Shown piece by piece: positions 35,696-44,837 of a stretch of 64,000 bases of DNA (within the stretch, counting starts at the first letter, position 1; the number at the start of each line of letters is the position of its first letter). A model generated the notes under the pieces. That model was not told the origin of the DNA. It searched no databases and was given only the letters and a program-made list of their open reading frames with translations. Source of the stretch: Pseudomonas fluorescens (lineage in GTDB: Bacteria > Pseudomonadota > Gammaproteobacteria > Pseudomonadales > Pseudomonadaceae); NCBI RefSeq assembly GCF_902497775.2, contig NZ_OZ024668.1:2751826-2815825 (forward strand), written 5' to 3'. Position numbers and translations under genes: made by a program.

Positions 35696-37255
35696 ATGGA
35701 CACTTTTGATCGACAGCGCCGGCGCTTTCTCGGCTACAGCCTGGCGCTGGGCGGCGGCCTGCTGCTCAGTGGCTGCGGCCCCGACACACCTGCCGCCAGC
35801 AACCTGGCCAGCGACCCGCCCCGCCATGGCGGGCGCCTGCGCCTGGGCGTGCTGTCGGGCGGCCAGGTCGGCAACCTTGATGCCCACAAACCGATCGGCA
35901 GCGGCATCGTTCGCGGCTTTGCCCTGTACAGCAAGCTGTGGGAATGGGACGAGCAGATGCAGCCGCGCCTGGCCCTGGCCGAAGAAGCCGAGGCCAGCGC
36001 CGACGCCAGCAGCTGGACCGTGCGCCTGCGCCAAGGCCTTGAGTTTCACAACGGCAAGACTATCGATGCCGACGACCTGATCTTCTCCATTCGCCGCCTC
36101 ACCGACCCGAAACTGGCCTCGCCCTATGCCGCGCTGCTGCACTGGGTCGACCGCGACAACCTGGAAAAACTCGACGCGCGCACCGTGCGCATCCGCTTCA
36201 AGGACGGCCGTAGCTACTTGCCACTGGCAGAAACCTGGGTCAACTTCGGCGGCATCGTCCCGGTCGATTACCACCCGCTGACCAACCCGGTGGGTGCCGG
36301 CCCCTACAAGCTGAAAAGCTTCACCCCCGGCCAGCGCTCGGTGTTCAGCCGCTTCGAGAACTACTACAAGGACGGCAAACCCTACGCCGACGAACTGGAG
36401 ATCATCGACTTCAAGGACCAGGTCTCGCGCCTGGCTGCCTTGCGTGCCGGGCAGATCGACATGGCCAACGGCCTGCCCAGCGAGCAATTGCAGATCATCG
36501 AACGCGACCCGCGCCTGCAACTGGTGACCTCGGTCAGCGGCAACTGGCTGTCGTTCGACATGAACACCCGTAAGCCGCCGTTCGACAACCCGAAGGTCCG
36601 CGAGGCGTTTCGCCTGCTCGCCGACCGCCCGGAGCTGGTGCGCCGTGCCTTGAACGGCCAGGGCCGGGTGGCCAACGACCTGTACGCACCGAACGACCCG
36701 ACCTTCAATCACAGCCTCGGCCCGCGCCCGCATGACCCGCAACGGGCGGCGCAACTGCTGCGCGACGCCGGTTACGAGCAACTTGAAGTCGAGCTGGTGA
36801 CCACCAGCGGCCCAGCCCTGGCATCGGCGCTGGTGTTCGCCGAACAGGCCAAGGCCATGGGCGTGAGCCTCAAGGTGCGCCAGGTCGACCAGGCCACCTT
36901 CGACGGCCCGCAGCACGACCAGTGGCAACTGAGCACCGGCGGCACCATCGGCGCGCCGTTTCTGGCCAGCGCCATGCATATCGACGCGCCCTTCGCCGTG
37001 GCCAACAAGACCCACTTCAACGACCCGCAGTTCAGCGAACTGTTCCTCCAGGCCATGGCCCAGCCGGACCTGGCCAAGCGCAGCGCCCTGGTGCACCAGG
37101 CCCAGCAGATCCAGTACGAGCGTGGCGGCCTGCTGATCTGGGGCTATGTGAATCTGCTCGATGCCTTCTCGCGCCAGGTCGGCGGCGCCGCGGCCGAGCA
37201 GACGCTGTTCAGCACCTGGCGTTTCGACAACCTCTGGCTGCGCGGCCAGGCCTAG
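35696..37255 (+). CDS. ABC transporter solute-binding protein, family 5 type
   Basis: Encodes 519 residues. The N-terminus has a twin-arginine run (RRRFLGYSLALGG) and the lipobox LLSGC, so it may be Tat-exported and lipid-anchored. The body has the SBP_bac_5 pattern (dipeptide, oligopeptide or nickel binding proteins), such as GGRLRLGVLSGGQVGNLDAH near the mature start and FHNGKTIDADDLIFSIRRL. No permease or ATPase is next to it, so it must share another ABC transporter. It follows the monooxygenase by 4 bases. It ends head-to-head with hpaA, a 4-base convergent overlap. Confidence 0.85.
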   Translation: MDTFDRQRRRFLGYSLALGGGLLLSGCGPDTPAASNLASDPPRHGGRLRLGVLSGGQVGNLDAHKPIGSGIVRGFALYSKLWEWDEQMQPRLALAEEAEASADASSWTVRLRQGLEFHNGKTIDADDLIFSIRRLTDPKLASPYAALLHWVDRDNLEKLDARTVRIRFKDGRSYLPLAETWVNFGGIVPVDYHPLTNPVGAGPYKLKSFTPGQRSVFSRFENYYKDGKPYADELEIIDFKDQVSRLAALRAGQIDMANGLPSEQLQIIERDPRLQLVTSVSGNWLSFDMNTRKPPFDNPKVREAFRLLADRPELVRRALNGQGRVANDLYAPNDPTFNHSLGPRPHDPQRAAQLLRDAGYEQLEVELVTTSGPALASALVFAEQAKAMGVSLKVRQVDQATFDGPQHDQWQLSTGGTIGAPFLASAMHIDAPFAVANKTHFNDPQFSELFLQAMAQPDLAKRSALVHQAQQIQYERGGLLIWGYVNLLDAFSRQVGGAAAEQTLFSTWRFDNLWLRGQA

Positions 37256-38154
37256 CGCAACCCCGCCTGACGCTGACGGTACTCCCCCGGCGTCTGTTGC
37301 GCGTAACGCAAAAAGAACCGGCTGAAATACGCCGGGTCCTTGAAGCCCAGGCTGTAGCAGATCTCGTTGGCCGAACTGCCGGTGTACAGCAACAGGCGCC
37401 GCGCTTCCTGCATCAGCCGTTCAAGGATCAGCCGCTTGGACGGCAGGTCGGCGATACGCCGGCACACTTCGTTGAGCCGCGCCTCGGTCACGCCGATGCC
37501 CTGGGCATAGCGCGCCAGCGGCCAGTGTTCGAGGTAGTGGGCTTCGATCAGCTCGTTGAAACGATGGAACACCTGCAAGTCTTCATGGCGGGTTTGCCGT
37601 GCCGGCAACGAGCGCGCGCACAGGCGCAGCAGGCTGGTCATGATCAGCCGCGTCAGGCTTTCCAGCGCCGCCCCGCGCCCGGCTGCGCTGGCGTTGATCT
37701 CACTGTGCAGCTCGTCGAACAGCAGCGCCAGGCGCCGCGCCTCGGCGGCGTAGCTCGGCTCCAGGCCATTCAAGGCCACGCAGGCCGGCGCCACCTGCGG
37801 CCCCGGCGCCAACCCCGGATCAGCTTCGAGCAACTGCCAGACCAGTTGCTGGCGCACGGTCAGCACATGGCCGTCGGCATCGGGCTCGGTGACGAAGGAA
37901 TGCGGGATGGTCGGCGGCGTGAGGAAGAACATCGGCCCTGATTCAACGTACTGCTGGTCGTCCAGGTACACCCGCACCGTGCCGCTCTTGACGTAATGCA
38001 CCTGGAAAAACCGGTCATGGCGGTGCACCGGCATGTTGCGGCCGAAAAACCCGGCCAGGTTGCCGAGCTTGTCGTAGTGCACCTCGGCATCGCTGTAGCG
38101 CTGGTCATAGACCTGACCGATGTTGATGTTGGGGATTGGCTGGCGCTCGCTCAT
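37252..38154 (-). CDS. hpaA: AraC-family regulator of 4-hydroxyphenylacetate catabolism
   Basis: Encodes 300 residues. An N-terminal cupin-like sensor (MPVHRHDRFFQVHYVKSG, then PPTIPHSFVT) is followed by two AraC helix-turn-helix motifs (LARYAQGIGVTEARLNEVCR and ANEICYSLGFKDPAYFSRFF). HpaA is known to bind 4-hydroxyphenylacetate and activate the monooxygenase genes. It is divergent from hpaG1. I chose ATG 38154; a GTG at 38166 would add four residues. Confidence 0.9.
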   Translation of the reverse strand: MSERQPIPNINIGQVYDQRYSDAEVHYDKLGNLAGFFGRNMPVHRHDRFFQVHYVKSGTVRVYLDDQQYVESGPMFFLTPPTIPHSFVTEPDADGHVLTVRQQLVWQLLEADPGLAPGPQVAPACVALNGLEPSYAAEARRLALLFDELHSEINASAAGRGAALESLTRLIMTSLLRLCARSLPARQTRHEDLQVFHRFNELIEAHYLEHWPLARYAQGIGVTEARLNEVCRRIADLPSKRLILERLMQEARRLLLYTGSSANEICYSLGFKDPAYFSRFFLRYAQQTPGEYRQRQAGLR

Positions 38155-38216
38155 GGCCCTGCTCACTCTTGTTGCTCTGTCGCCAGCTTACTCCTGCAGC
38201 AAGCCGCTTGCATTTC

Positions 38217-38230
38217 GTTAACATCTTAAT
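38217..38230. promoter_or_regulatory. candidate HpaR box 1 (near-palindrome)
   Basis: GTTAA-CATC-TTAAT lies between hpaA and hpaG1, one base short of the palindrome GTTAA-N4-TTAAC found at box 2 and at hpaR. It sits 20 bases (two helical turns) before box 2. Confidence 0.5.
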
Positions 38231-38236
38231 TATAAC

Positions 38237-38250
38237 GTTAATACATTAAC
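38237..38250. promoter_or_regulatory. candidate HpaR box 2 (palindrome)
   Basis: GTTAA-TACA-TTAAC is a perfect palindrome 49-62 bases upstream of hpaG1. The same 5-N4-5 core occurs in the palindrome in front of hpaR, which supports a shared operator. Confidence 0.65.
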
Positions 38251-38298
38251 AATTATTCGAGCAGGGACCCTGCCCCCTGCCCCAGCCAGGAGAACCCC

Positions 38299-38970
38299 AT
38301 GAGCCGTGCCTTGCACGATGCTGCCAGCGGTACCCTGTTCGGCGTTGCGCTGAACTACCAGGGTTTGCTGAACCAGCGTCTCGCCGAATTCGAACAGCCG
38401 CCGTACCAAAAGCCGCCGGTCAAGCCGGTGCTGTTCATCAAGACCCCCAACACCCGCAATGGCCACGGCCAGCCCGTGGTCTATCCGCAAGGCATCGAAC
38501 AGCTGCAACCGGGCCCGGCCCTGGGCGTGGTGATCGGCAAGCGTGCCACCCGGGTCAGCGTCGACAATGCCCTCAGCCATGTCGCCGGCTACACCATCGT
38601 CAATGAATTCAGCCTGCCGGAAGACAGCTATTACCGCCCGGCGGTCAAGGCCAAGTGCCGCGACGGCTTCTGCGCCCTGGGCCCTGAGCTGGTACCCGCC
38701 GCGCAGATTGGCGACCCGCAGCAACTGAGCATCAAGCTGTTCGTCAACGGTGCCCTGCGCCAGCAGAACAGCACCGCCAACATGGTCCGCAGCATCGCCC
38801 AGCTGATTGCCGAGATCAGCGAGTTCATGACCCTGCACGAGGGCGATGTGCTGATCACCGGCACCCCCGAGGGCCGCGTCGATGTGCTGCCCGGGGACCA
38901 GGTAGAAGTCGAGATCAGCGGCCTCGGGCGCCTGACCAACAGCATCGTTGCCGCGCAGGAGAAGCGCTGA
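38299..38970 (+). CDS. hpaG1: HpaG N-terminal-type subunit (decarboxylase/isomerase)
   Basis: Encodes 223 residues of the fumarylacetoacetate-hydrolase fold. Together with hpaG2 it forms the enzyme that decarboxylates 5-carboxymethyl-2-oxohex-3-ene-1,7-dioate and isomerises the product. Family text: FGVALNYQGLLNQ, VKPVLFIKTPNTR, VITGTPEGRVDVLPGDQVEV. In enteric bacteria the two halves are one fused protein; here they are separate. The stop overlaps the hpaG2 start by one base (TGATG). Confidence 0.93.
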   Translation: MSRALHDAASGTLFGVALNYQGLLNQRLAEFEQPPYQKPPVKPVLFIKTPNTRNGHGQPVVYPQGIEQLQPGPALGVVIGKRATRVSVDNALSHVAGYTIVNEFSLPEDSYYRPAVKAKCRDGFCALGPELVPAAQIGDPQQLSIKLFVNGALRQQNSTANMVRSIAQLIAEISEFMTLHEGDVLITGTPEGRVDVLPGDQVEVEISGLGRLTNSIVAAQEKR

Positions 38971-39743
38971 TGAAACACGCACGTATCCGCTACCAGGGCC
39001 AAGTCCACGCCGTCACCGTCGAGGCCGACAACGCCGTGCGCCTGGCTGACGGCCGCTTGCTGGCAGAGCAGCAGGTCGAGTGGCTGCCACCGGCCACCGG
39101 CAACATGTTCGCCCTGGGCCTGAACTACGCCGACCACGCGGCAGAGCTTGCCTTCACGCCGCCCACCGAGCCGCTGGCGTTCGTCAAGTCGGTGGGCACC
39201 TACACCGGCCACAACCAGGTCAGCTGGCGCCCGGACAACGTCGCCTACATGCACTACGAGTGCGAGCTGGTGGCGGTGATCGGCAAGCCGGCGCGCAACG
39301 TCAAGCGCGAGGACGCCCTGGATTACCTGGCCGGTTACACGGTGTGCAACGACTACGCGATTCGCGATTACCTGGAGAACTACTACCGGCCCAACCTGCG
39401 GGTGAAAAACCGCGACGCCACCACCCCGGTCGGGCCGTGGATCGTCGATGCCGCCGATGTGCCGGACGCCTCCAACCTGACCTTGCGCACCTGGATCAAC
39501 GGTGAGCTCAAGCAGCAAGGCAGCACCAAAGACATGATTTTCGACATTCCCTACCTGATCGAATACCTGTCCAGCTTCATGACCCTGCAGCCGGGCGACA
39601 TGATCGCCACCGGCACCCCCGAAGGCCTGGCCGACGTGGTGCCGGGCGATGAAGTGGTGGTCGAAGTCGAAGGCGTCGGGCGCCTGGTCAACCGTATTGT
39701 CAGCGAAGCCGAGTTCTTCGCCCTCAACCGCCAAGAGGCATGA
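38970..39743 (+). CDS. hpaG2: HpaG C-terminal-type subunit (isomerase/decarboxylase)
   Basis: Encodes 257 residues of the fumarylacetoacetate-hydrolase fold with FALGLNYADHAAEL, the metal-ligand region HYECELVAVIGKPA (E-x-E-type), and MIATGTPEGLADVVPGDEVV. It is the second half of the bifunctional HpaG enzyme. Its stop overlaps the hpaE start by four bases, so translation is coupled through G1-G2-E. Confidence 0.93.
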   Translation: MKHARIRYQGQVHAVTVEADNAVRLADGRLLAEQQVEWLPPATGNMFALGLNYADHAAELAFTPPTEPLAFVKSVGTYTGHNQVSWRPDNVAYMHYECELVAVIGKPARNVKREDALDYLAGYTVCNDYAIRDYLENYYRPNLRVKNRDATTPVGPWIVDAADVPDASNLTLRTWINGELKQQGSTKDMIFDIPYLIEYLSSFMTLQPGDMIATGTPEGLADVVPGDEVVVEVEGVGRLVNRIVSEAEFFALNRQEA

Positions 39744-41209
39744 GCAACATGATCAAACACTGGATCAACGGCCGTGAGGTCGAAAGCAAAGACGTGTTCG
39801 TCAACTACAACCCGGCCACCGGCGAAGCCATTGGCGAAGTCGCCAGCGGCGGCGCCGAAGAGGTCGGCCAGGCAGTAGCAGCGGCGAAAGAAGCCTTCCC
39901 GAAATGGGCCAACACCCCGGCCAAGGAGCGCGCGCGGCTGATGCGCAAACTCGGTGAGCTGATCGAGCAGAACGTGCCGCACCTGGCTGAACTGGAAACC
40001 CTCGACACCGGTTTGCCGATCCACCAGACCAAGAACGTGCTGATCCCGCGTGCCTCGCACAACTTCGACTTTTTCGCCGAAGTCTGCACACGCATGGACG
40101 GCCACAGCTACCCGGTCGACGACCAGATGCTCAACTACACCCTGTACCAGCCGGTGGGCGTGTGCGGGCTGGTGTCGCCATGGAACGTGCCGTTCATGAC
40201 CGCCACCTGGAAGACCGCGCCGTGCCTGGCCCTGGGCAACACCGCGGTGCTGAAGATGAGCGAACTGTCGCCGCTGACCGCCAACGAACTGGGGCGCCTG
40301 GCGGTGGAAGCCGGGATTCCCAACGGCGTGCTCAACGTCATCCAGGGCTACGGTGCCACCGCTGGCGACGCCCTGGTGCGCCACCCGGACGTGCGCGCTA
40401 TCTCCTTTACCGGCGGCACCGCCACCGGCAAGAAGATCATGCAGACCGCGGGCCTGAAGAAGTACTCCATGGAGCTGGGCGGCAAGTCGCCGGTGCTGAT
40501 TTTCGAAGACGCCGACCTTGAGCGCGCCCTGGATGCGGCGCTGTTCACCATTTTCTCGCTCAATGGCGAGCGCTGCACCGCCGGCAGCCGTATCTTCATC
40601 CAGCAGAGCGTCTACCCGCAGTTCGTCGCCGAGTTCGCTGCGCGAGCCAAACGGCTGATCGTCGGTGACCCGCAAGACCCGAAAACCCAGGTAGGCTCGA
40701 TGATCACTCAAGCCCACTATGACAAGGTCACCGGCTACATCAAGATCGGCATCGAGGAAGGCGCCACCCTGCTCGCTGGCGGCCTGGAGCGCCCGGCCAA
40801 CCTGCCGGCGCACCTGGCCCGTGGCCAGTTCATCCAGCCGACGGTGTTTGCCGATGTGAACAACAACATGCGCATCGCCCAGGAAGAAATCTTTGGCCCG
40901 GTGGTGTGCCTGATCCCGTTCAAGGACGAAGCCGAGGCGCTGCAGTTGGCCAACGACACCGAGTATGGCCTGGCCTCGTACATCTGGACGCAGGACATCG
41001 GCAAGGCGCATCGTCTGGCCCGCGGCATCGAGGCCGGCATGGTGTTCATCAACAGCCAGAACGTGCGCGACCTGCGCCAGCCGTTCGGCGGGGTCAAGGG
41101 TTCGGGCACCGGCCGTGAAGGCGGGCAGTACAGCTTCGAGGTGTTTGCCGAGATCAAGAACGTGTGTATCTCGATGGGCAGTCATCATATTCCGCGCTGG
41201 GGCGTCTGA
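39740..41209 (+). CDS. hpaE: 5-carboxymethyl-2-hydroxymuconate semialdehyde dehydrogenase
   Basis: Encodes 489 residues of the aldehyde dehydrogenase superfamily, oxidising the ring-cleavage semialdehyde with NAD. The catalytic Glu245 lies in MELGGKSPVLIF and the catalytic Cys279 in NGERCTAGSR; the NAD motif FTGGTATGK is present. ATG 39740 follows AAGAGG; ATG 39749 is possible. A REP pair separates it from hpaD. Confidence 0.95.
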   Translation: MSNMIKHWINGREVESKDVFVNYNPATGEAIGEVASGGAEEVGQAVAAAKEAFPKWANTPAKERARLMRKLGELIEQNVPHLAELETLDTGLPIHQTKNVLIPRASHNFDFFAEVCTRMDGHSYPVDDQMLNYTLYQPVGVCGLVSPWNVPFMTATWKTAPCLALGNTAVLKMSELSPLTANELGRLAVEAGIPNGVLNVIQGYGATAGDALVRHPDVRAISFTGGTATGKKIMQTAGLKKYSMELGGKSPVLIFEDADLERALDAALFTIFSLNGERCTAGSRIFIQQSVYPQFVAEFAARAKRLIVGDPQDPKTQVGSMITQAHYDKVTGYIKIGIEEGATLLAGGLERPANLPAHLARGQFIQPTVFADVNNNMRIAQEEIFGPVVCLIPFKDEAEALQLANDTEYGLASYIWTQDIGKAHRLARGIEAGMVFINSQNVRDLRQPFGGVKGSGTGREGGQYSFEVFAEIKNVCISMGSHHIPRWGV

Positions 41210-41212
41210 CAG

Positions 41213-41280
41213 CATCGCGGGGCAAGCCCGCTCCCACAGGTTTTGAGGCTGCCTTGTGGGAGCGGGCTTGACCCGCGATG
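41213..41280. repeat. REP pair between hpaE and hpaD
   Basis: Two inverted REP units (CATCGCGGGGCAAGCCCGCT and its near-complement, with GACCCGC in the second) fill the gap inside the hpa operon. This suggests uneven mRNA stability or partial termination between the genes. Confidence 0.85.
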
Positions 41281-41329
41281 AAGGCGCAACCGATCGCAAA
41301 CAAGAACAACAATCTCCAGGAGTTCCATC

Positions 41330-42187
41330 ATGGGCGAAGTCGTCCTGGCAGCCAAAGTCTGCCACGTACCCTCGATGTACCTGTCCGAACTGCCCGGCAA
41401 GCATCATGGCTGCCGCGAGGCGGCGATCGCCGGGCACAAGGAAATCGGCCGCCGCGCCCGCGAACTGGGCGCCGATACCGCCGTGGTGTTCGACGTCCAC
41501 TGGCTGGTCAACAGCGGCTACCACATCAACTGTGGCGAGCACTTCAAGGGTACCTACACCAGCAACGAGTTGCCGCACTTCATCAAGAACATGGACTTCG
41601 AGTACCCCGGCTGCCCGGAACTGGGCGAACTGATCGGCCTTGAAGCCAACGCCGCCGACGTGCGCACCCTGGCCCACAACATCCAGAGCCTTGAGCTTGA
41701 GTACGGCACCCTGGTACCGATGCGCTACATGCACATGGACGTGCCCAACGAACAAAAGCTCAAGGTCGTGTCGATCGCCGCCTGGTGCGCCTGGCACCGC
41801 CTTGAAGACAGCTTCGCCTTTGGCGCCGCGGTGCGTCGGGCCATCGAAAAGAGCGACCGCAAGGTCTTGGTACTGGCCTCGGGTTCGCTGTCGCACCGCT
41901 TCTCCGATGACCGCAACGCCGAAGCCAACATCCACAACTGGACCCGTGAATTCGACAAGCAGATGGACCTGCGCGTGGTCGAATTGTGGAAGCAGGGCCG
42001 CTTCAAGGAGTTCTGCGCGATGCTCCCGGACTACGCCAACCACTGTTATGGCGAAGGCGGCATGCACGACACGGCGATGCTCCTGGGCCTGCTCGGCGGC
42101 GCCGACTACAACAAGCCGGTCGAGGTACTGACCGAGCCGTTCGGCAGCTCCGGCACCGGGCAAATCAACGCCATCTTCCCCCTGTAA
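41330..42187 (+). CDS. hpaD: 3,4-dihydroxyphenylacetate 2,3-dioxygenase
   Basis: Encodes 285 residues of the class III (LigB-type) extradiol dioxygenases, which open the homoprotocatechuate ring with Fe(II). Conserved His-rich parts are VCHVPSMYLSELPGKHHGC near the start and VVFDVHWLVNSGYHINCGEH further on, plus LASGSLSHRF. GGAG lies 9 bases before the ATG. The gene is flanked on both sides by REP pairs. Confidence 0.95.
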   Translation: MGEVVLAAKVCHVPSMYLSELPGKHHGCREAAIAGHKEIGRRARELGADTAVVFDVHWLVNSGYHINCGEHFKGTYTSNELPHFIKNMDFEYPGCPELGELIGLEANAADVRTLAHNIQSLELEYGTLVPMRYMHMDVPNEQKLKVVSIAAWCAWHRLEDSFAFGAAVRRAIEKSDRKVLVLASGSLSHRFSDDRNAEANIHNWTREFDKQMDLRVVELWKQGRFKEFCAMLPDYANHCYGEGGMHDTAMLLGLLGGADYNKPVEVLTEPFGSSGTGQINAIFPL

Positions 42188-42190
42188 CCC

Positions 42191-42247
42191 TGTAGGAGCG
42201 GGCTTGCCCCGCGATCACCCCATCGCGGGGGCAAGCCCGCTCCTACA
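42191..42247. repeat. REP pair between hpaD and hpaF
   Basis: Inverted REP units with the outer arms TGTAGGAGCGGGCTTG and its complement, separated by a short CACCCC spacer. It lies directly between hpaD and hpaF inside the operon. Confidence 0.88.
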
Positions 42248-42263
42248 TGAGACGGAGATCCTC

Positions 42264-42656
42264 ATGCCGCACTTCATCGCCGAGTACACCGACAACATCG
42301 AGCAGCAGGCCGACCTGCCCGGCCTGTTCGACAAGGTCCACGCCAGCCTGGGCGCCAGCGGCGTGTTCCCCCTGGGCGGCATCCGCAGCCGTGGCGTGCG
42401 CCTGGACAGCTGGCGCATGGCCGATGGCAAGCATGACTATGCCTTCGTCCACATGACCCTGAAGGTCGGCCACGGCCGTGACCTGGAGACCCGCACCCAG
42501 GTCGCCCAGGCGCTGTTCGAGGTGATCACCGCGCATTTTGCCGAGCTGCAAAGCCAACGCCTGCTGGCCCTGTCGTTCGAGATGATCGAGCTGCACCCGC
42601 AGCTGAATTTCAAGCAGAACAACGTGCACGCCTTTCTGCAAAACCAGGCGGGCTGA
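42264..42656 (+). CDS. hpaF: 5-carboxymethyl-2-hydroxymuconate delta-isomerase
   Basis: Encodes 130 residues. HpaF (CHMI) is a small tautomerase-like trimeric enzyme acting after HpaE. The N-terminal Pro after Met (MPHFIAEYTDN) is the catalytic base of this superfamily. Other family text: GGIRSRGVRLDSWRMADG and HDYAFVHMTLKVGHGRD. GAGACGGAG precedes the ATG. Confidence 0.95.
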   Translation: MPHFIAEYTDNIEQQADLPGLFDKVHASLGASGVFPLGGIRSRGVRLDSWRMADGKHDYAFVHMTLKVGHGRDLETRTQVAQALFEVITAHFAELQSQRLLALSFEMIELHPQLNFKQNNVHAFLQNQAG

Positions 42657-42707
42657 GCCACAGCCACCCGCCCTCCCCAACGGCCCTCTGACAAAAAGTA
42701 CAAGATC

Positions 42708-44012
42708 ATGAGCACAGCCAATACTGCCGAACACGCTGCCCTTGCCCAACATGACTCGACCCACAGCAAGATCACCTGGCGGCTGATGCCGCTGCTGCTG
42801 ATCTGCTACCTGTTCGCTCACCTGGACCGCATCAACATCGGCTTTGCCAAGATGCAGATGAGCAGCGACCTGCACTTCAGCGACACGGTCTACGGCTTTG
42901 GTGCCGGGCTGTTCTTCATCGCCTACGCGCTGTTCGGCGTGCCGAGCAACATGGCTCTGGACCGGGTCGGGCCACGGCGCTGGATCGCCACCCTGATGGT
43001 GGTCTGGGGCACCCTGTCGACCAGCATGCTCTGGGTCGAATCGGCCTCGGGTTTCTACGTCCTGCGCTTTTTGCTGGGCGTCGCCGAAGCCGGCTTCTTC
43101 CCCGGTATCCTGGTCTACCTCAACCGCTGGTACCCGGCCCGCCGCCGTGGGCAGATCACCGCGCTGTTCGCGATTGCCGTACCCATGGCCGGTGTGGTCG
43201 GCGGGCCGTTGTCGGGCGGCATCCTCGAACTGTTCCACGACGCCGCCGGCCTGCGTGGCTGGCAGTGGATGTTCCTGATCGAGGGCGCGCCGGTCATCCT
43301 CCTCGGCCTGGTGGTGCTCAAGTGCCTGCCGGACAGTTTCGAAAGCGTCAGCTGGCTCAACGGCACTGAAAAGCAGCAGCTGCGCGAACAACTGAACCAG
43401 GAAGAGCAGCGCAAATCCATCACCTCGTTTGCCGGCATCCTGCGTGACAGCCAGGTCTGGCTGCTGGTGGCGGTGTACTTTGCGGTGATGCTGGCGGTCA
43501 ACACCCTGGCGTTCTGGATGCCGACCCTGATCCATGGCGCCGGCATCGGCAGCGATGGCCGGGTCGGGCTGCTGAGCGCCGTGCCCTATCTTGCCGGATG
43601 CTTCTTCATGATCGCCTGCGGGCGTTCATCGGACCGTCAGCGTGAACGCCGCTGGCACCTGTGCGTACCGCTGCTGATGTCGGCCATCGGCATCGCCGTG
43701 GCGGGCCTGGCGCCGGGCAACCCGGTGATGGTGCTGGGCGGCCTGATCATCGCCGGCATGGGCGCCAGCGCCGCCTTGCCGATGTTCTGGCAACTGCCAC
43801 CGGCGTTCCTGTCGAACACCACCCAGGCGGCCGGCATCGCCCTGATCAGCTCGTTCGGCAGCATCGCCTCGTTCCTCGCCCCGTACCTGATCGGCTGGAT
43901 GCGCGACACCACCCAGAGCGCCAGCCTGGCCCTGTACGTGCTGGCGCTGTTCATCACCCTCGGCGGCTTGCTGGTGCTGCGCACCAAGGCTGCCATCGTC
44001 AACCCTCAGTAA
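42708..44012 (+). CDS. hpaX: 4-hydroxyphenylacetate MFS permease
   Basis: Encodes 434 residues with 12 predicted membrane helices of the major facilitator superfamily, anion:cation symporter group. The signatures are [36 protein letters not shown] and [20 protein letters not shown]. HpaX brings 4-hydroxyphenylacetate into the cell. It is transcribed between hpaF and hpaH, with a 51-base gap upstream. Confidence 0.92.
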   Translation: MSTANTAEHAALAQHDSTHSKITWRLMPLLLICYLFAHLDRINIGFAKMQMSSDLHFSDTVYGFGAGLFFIAYALFGVPSNMALDRVGPRRWIATLMVVWGTLSTSMLWVESASGFYVLRFLLGVAEAGFFPGILVYLNRWYPARRRGQITALFAIAVPMAGVVGGPLSGGILELFHDAAGLRGWQWMFLIEGAPVILLGLVVLKCLPDSFESVSWLNGTEKQQLREQLNQEEQRKSITSFAGILRDSQVWLLVAVYFAVMLAVNTLAFWMPTLIHGAGIGSDGRVGLLSAVPYLAGCFFMIACGRSSDRQRERRWHLCVPLLMSAIGIAVAGLAPGNPVMVLGGLIIAGMGASAALPMFWQLPPAFLSNTTQAAGIALISSFGSIASFLAPYLIGWMRDTTQSASLALYVLALFITLGGLLVLRTKAAIVNPQ

Positions 44013-44023
44013 GAGATTTCGCC

Positions 44024-44827
44024 ATGCTTGACCACAGCCAGATCCTGCAAGCCGCCGCCCAGCTGGACCGCGCCGAACGCAGCCGCGAACAGGTGCGGCA
44101 GTTCTCCCTGGAGCACCCGGGCATCAGCATCGAGGACGCCTACGCCATCCAGCGCGCCTGGGTTGCGCAAAAGATCGAGGACGGGCGCAAGCTGGTCGGC
44201 CACAAGATCGGCCTGACCTCGCGGGCCATGCAGGTGTCGTCGAACATCACCGAACCGGACTACGGCGCGCTGCTCGATGACATGTTCTTCGACGAAGGCA
44301 GCGATATTCCCTTCGAGCGCTTTATCGTGCCGCGGGTCGAGGTGGAGCTGGCGTTCGTGCTCGGCAAGCCGCTCAAGGGGCCGAACGTGACCCTGTTCGA
44401 CGTGCTCGACGCCACCGAGTGGGTGATCCCGGCGCTGGAAATCATCGACGCACGCATCCAGCAGGTCGACCCGCACACCCAGGCCACCCGCAAGGTCTTC
44501 GACACTATCTCCGACAACGCCGCCAACGCTGGCGTGGTCATGGGCGGGCGCGCGGTGCGCCCGGGCGATATCGACTTGCGCAAGGTGCCGGCGGTGCTCT
44601 ATCGCAATGGCGTGATCGAAGAGTCCGGGGTCTCGGCCGCGGTGCTCAACCACCCGGCCAAGGGCGTCGCCTGGCTGGCCAACAAACTGGCACCGTACGA
44701 CGTCACCCTCGAAGCCGGGCAGATCATCCTCGGCGGCTCCTTCACCCGCCCGGTGGCGGCCAACCCGGGCGATACCTTCCATGTCGACTACGACATGCTC
44801 GGTTCGATTGCCTGCCGTTTCGTTTGA
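44024..44827 (+). CDS. hpaH: 2-oxo-hept-4-ene-1,7-dioate hydratase
   Basis: Encodes 267 residues. HpaH adds water to 2-oxohept-4-ene-1,7-dioate and belongs to the hydratase/decarboxylase (MhpD-like) family. Family text: [32 protein letters not shown] and [21 protein letters not shown] chose ATG 44024, 11 bases after hpaX; the open frame upstream belongs to a shadow of hpaX. Confidence 0.95.
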   Translation: MLDHSQILQAAAQLDRAERSREQVRQFSLEHPGISIEDAYAIQRAWVAQKIEDGRKLVGHKIGLTSRAMQVSSNITEPDYGALLDDMFFDEGSDIPFERFIVPRVEVELAFVLGKPLKGPNVTLFDVLDATEWVIPALEIIDARIQQVDPHTQATRKVFDTISDNAANAGVVMGGRAVRPGDIDLRKVPAVLYRNGVIEESGVSAAVLNHPAKGVAWLANKLAPYDVTLEAGQIILGGSFTRPVAANPGDTFHVDYDMLGSIACRFV

Positions 44828-44837
44828 GGACTTGCCC

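Noticed and set aside
39551..42163. 870-codon minus-strand frame under hpaE and hpaD
   Set aside because: Mirror of two enzymes with clear active sites; also crosses a REP pair.
42191..42247. REP pair considered as the operon's Rho-independent terminator
   Set aside because: No T-tract follows either arm and the hpa genes continue on the same strand.
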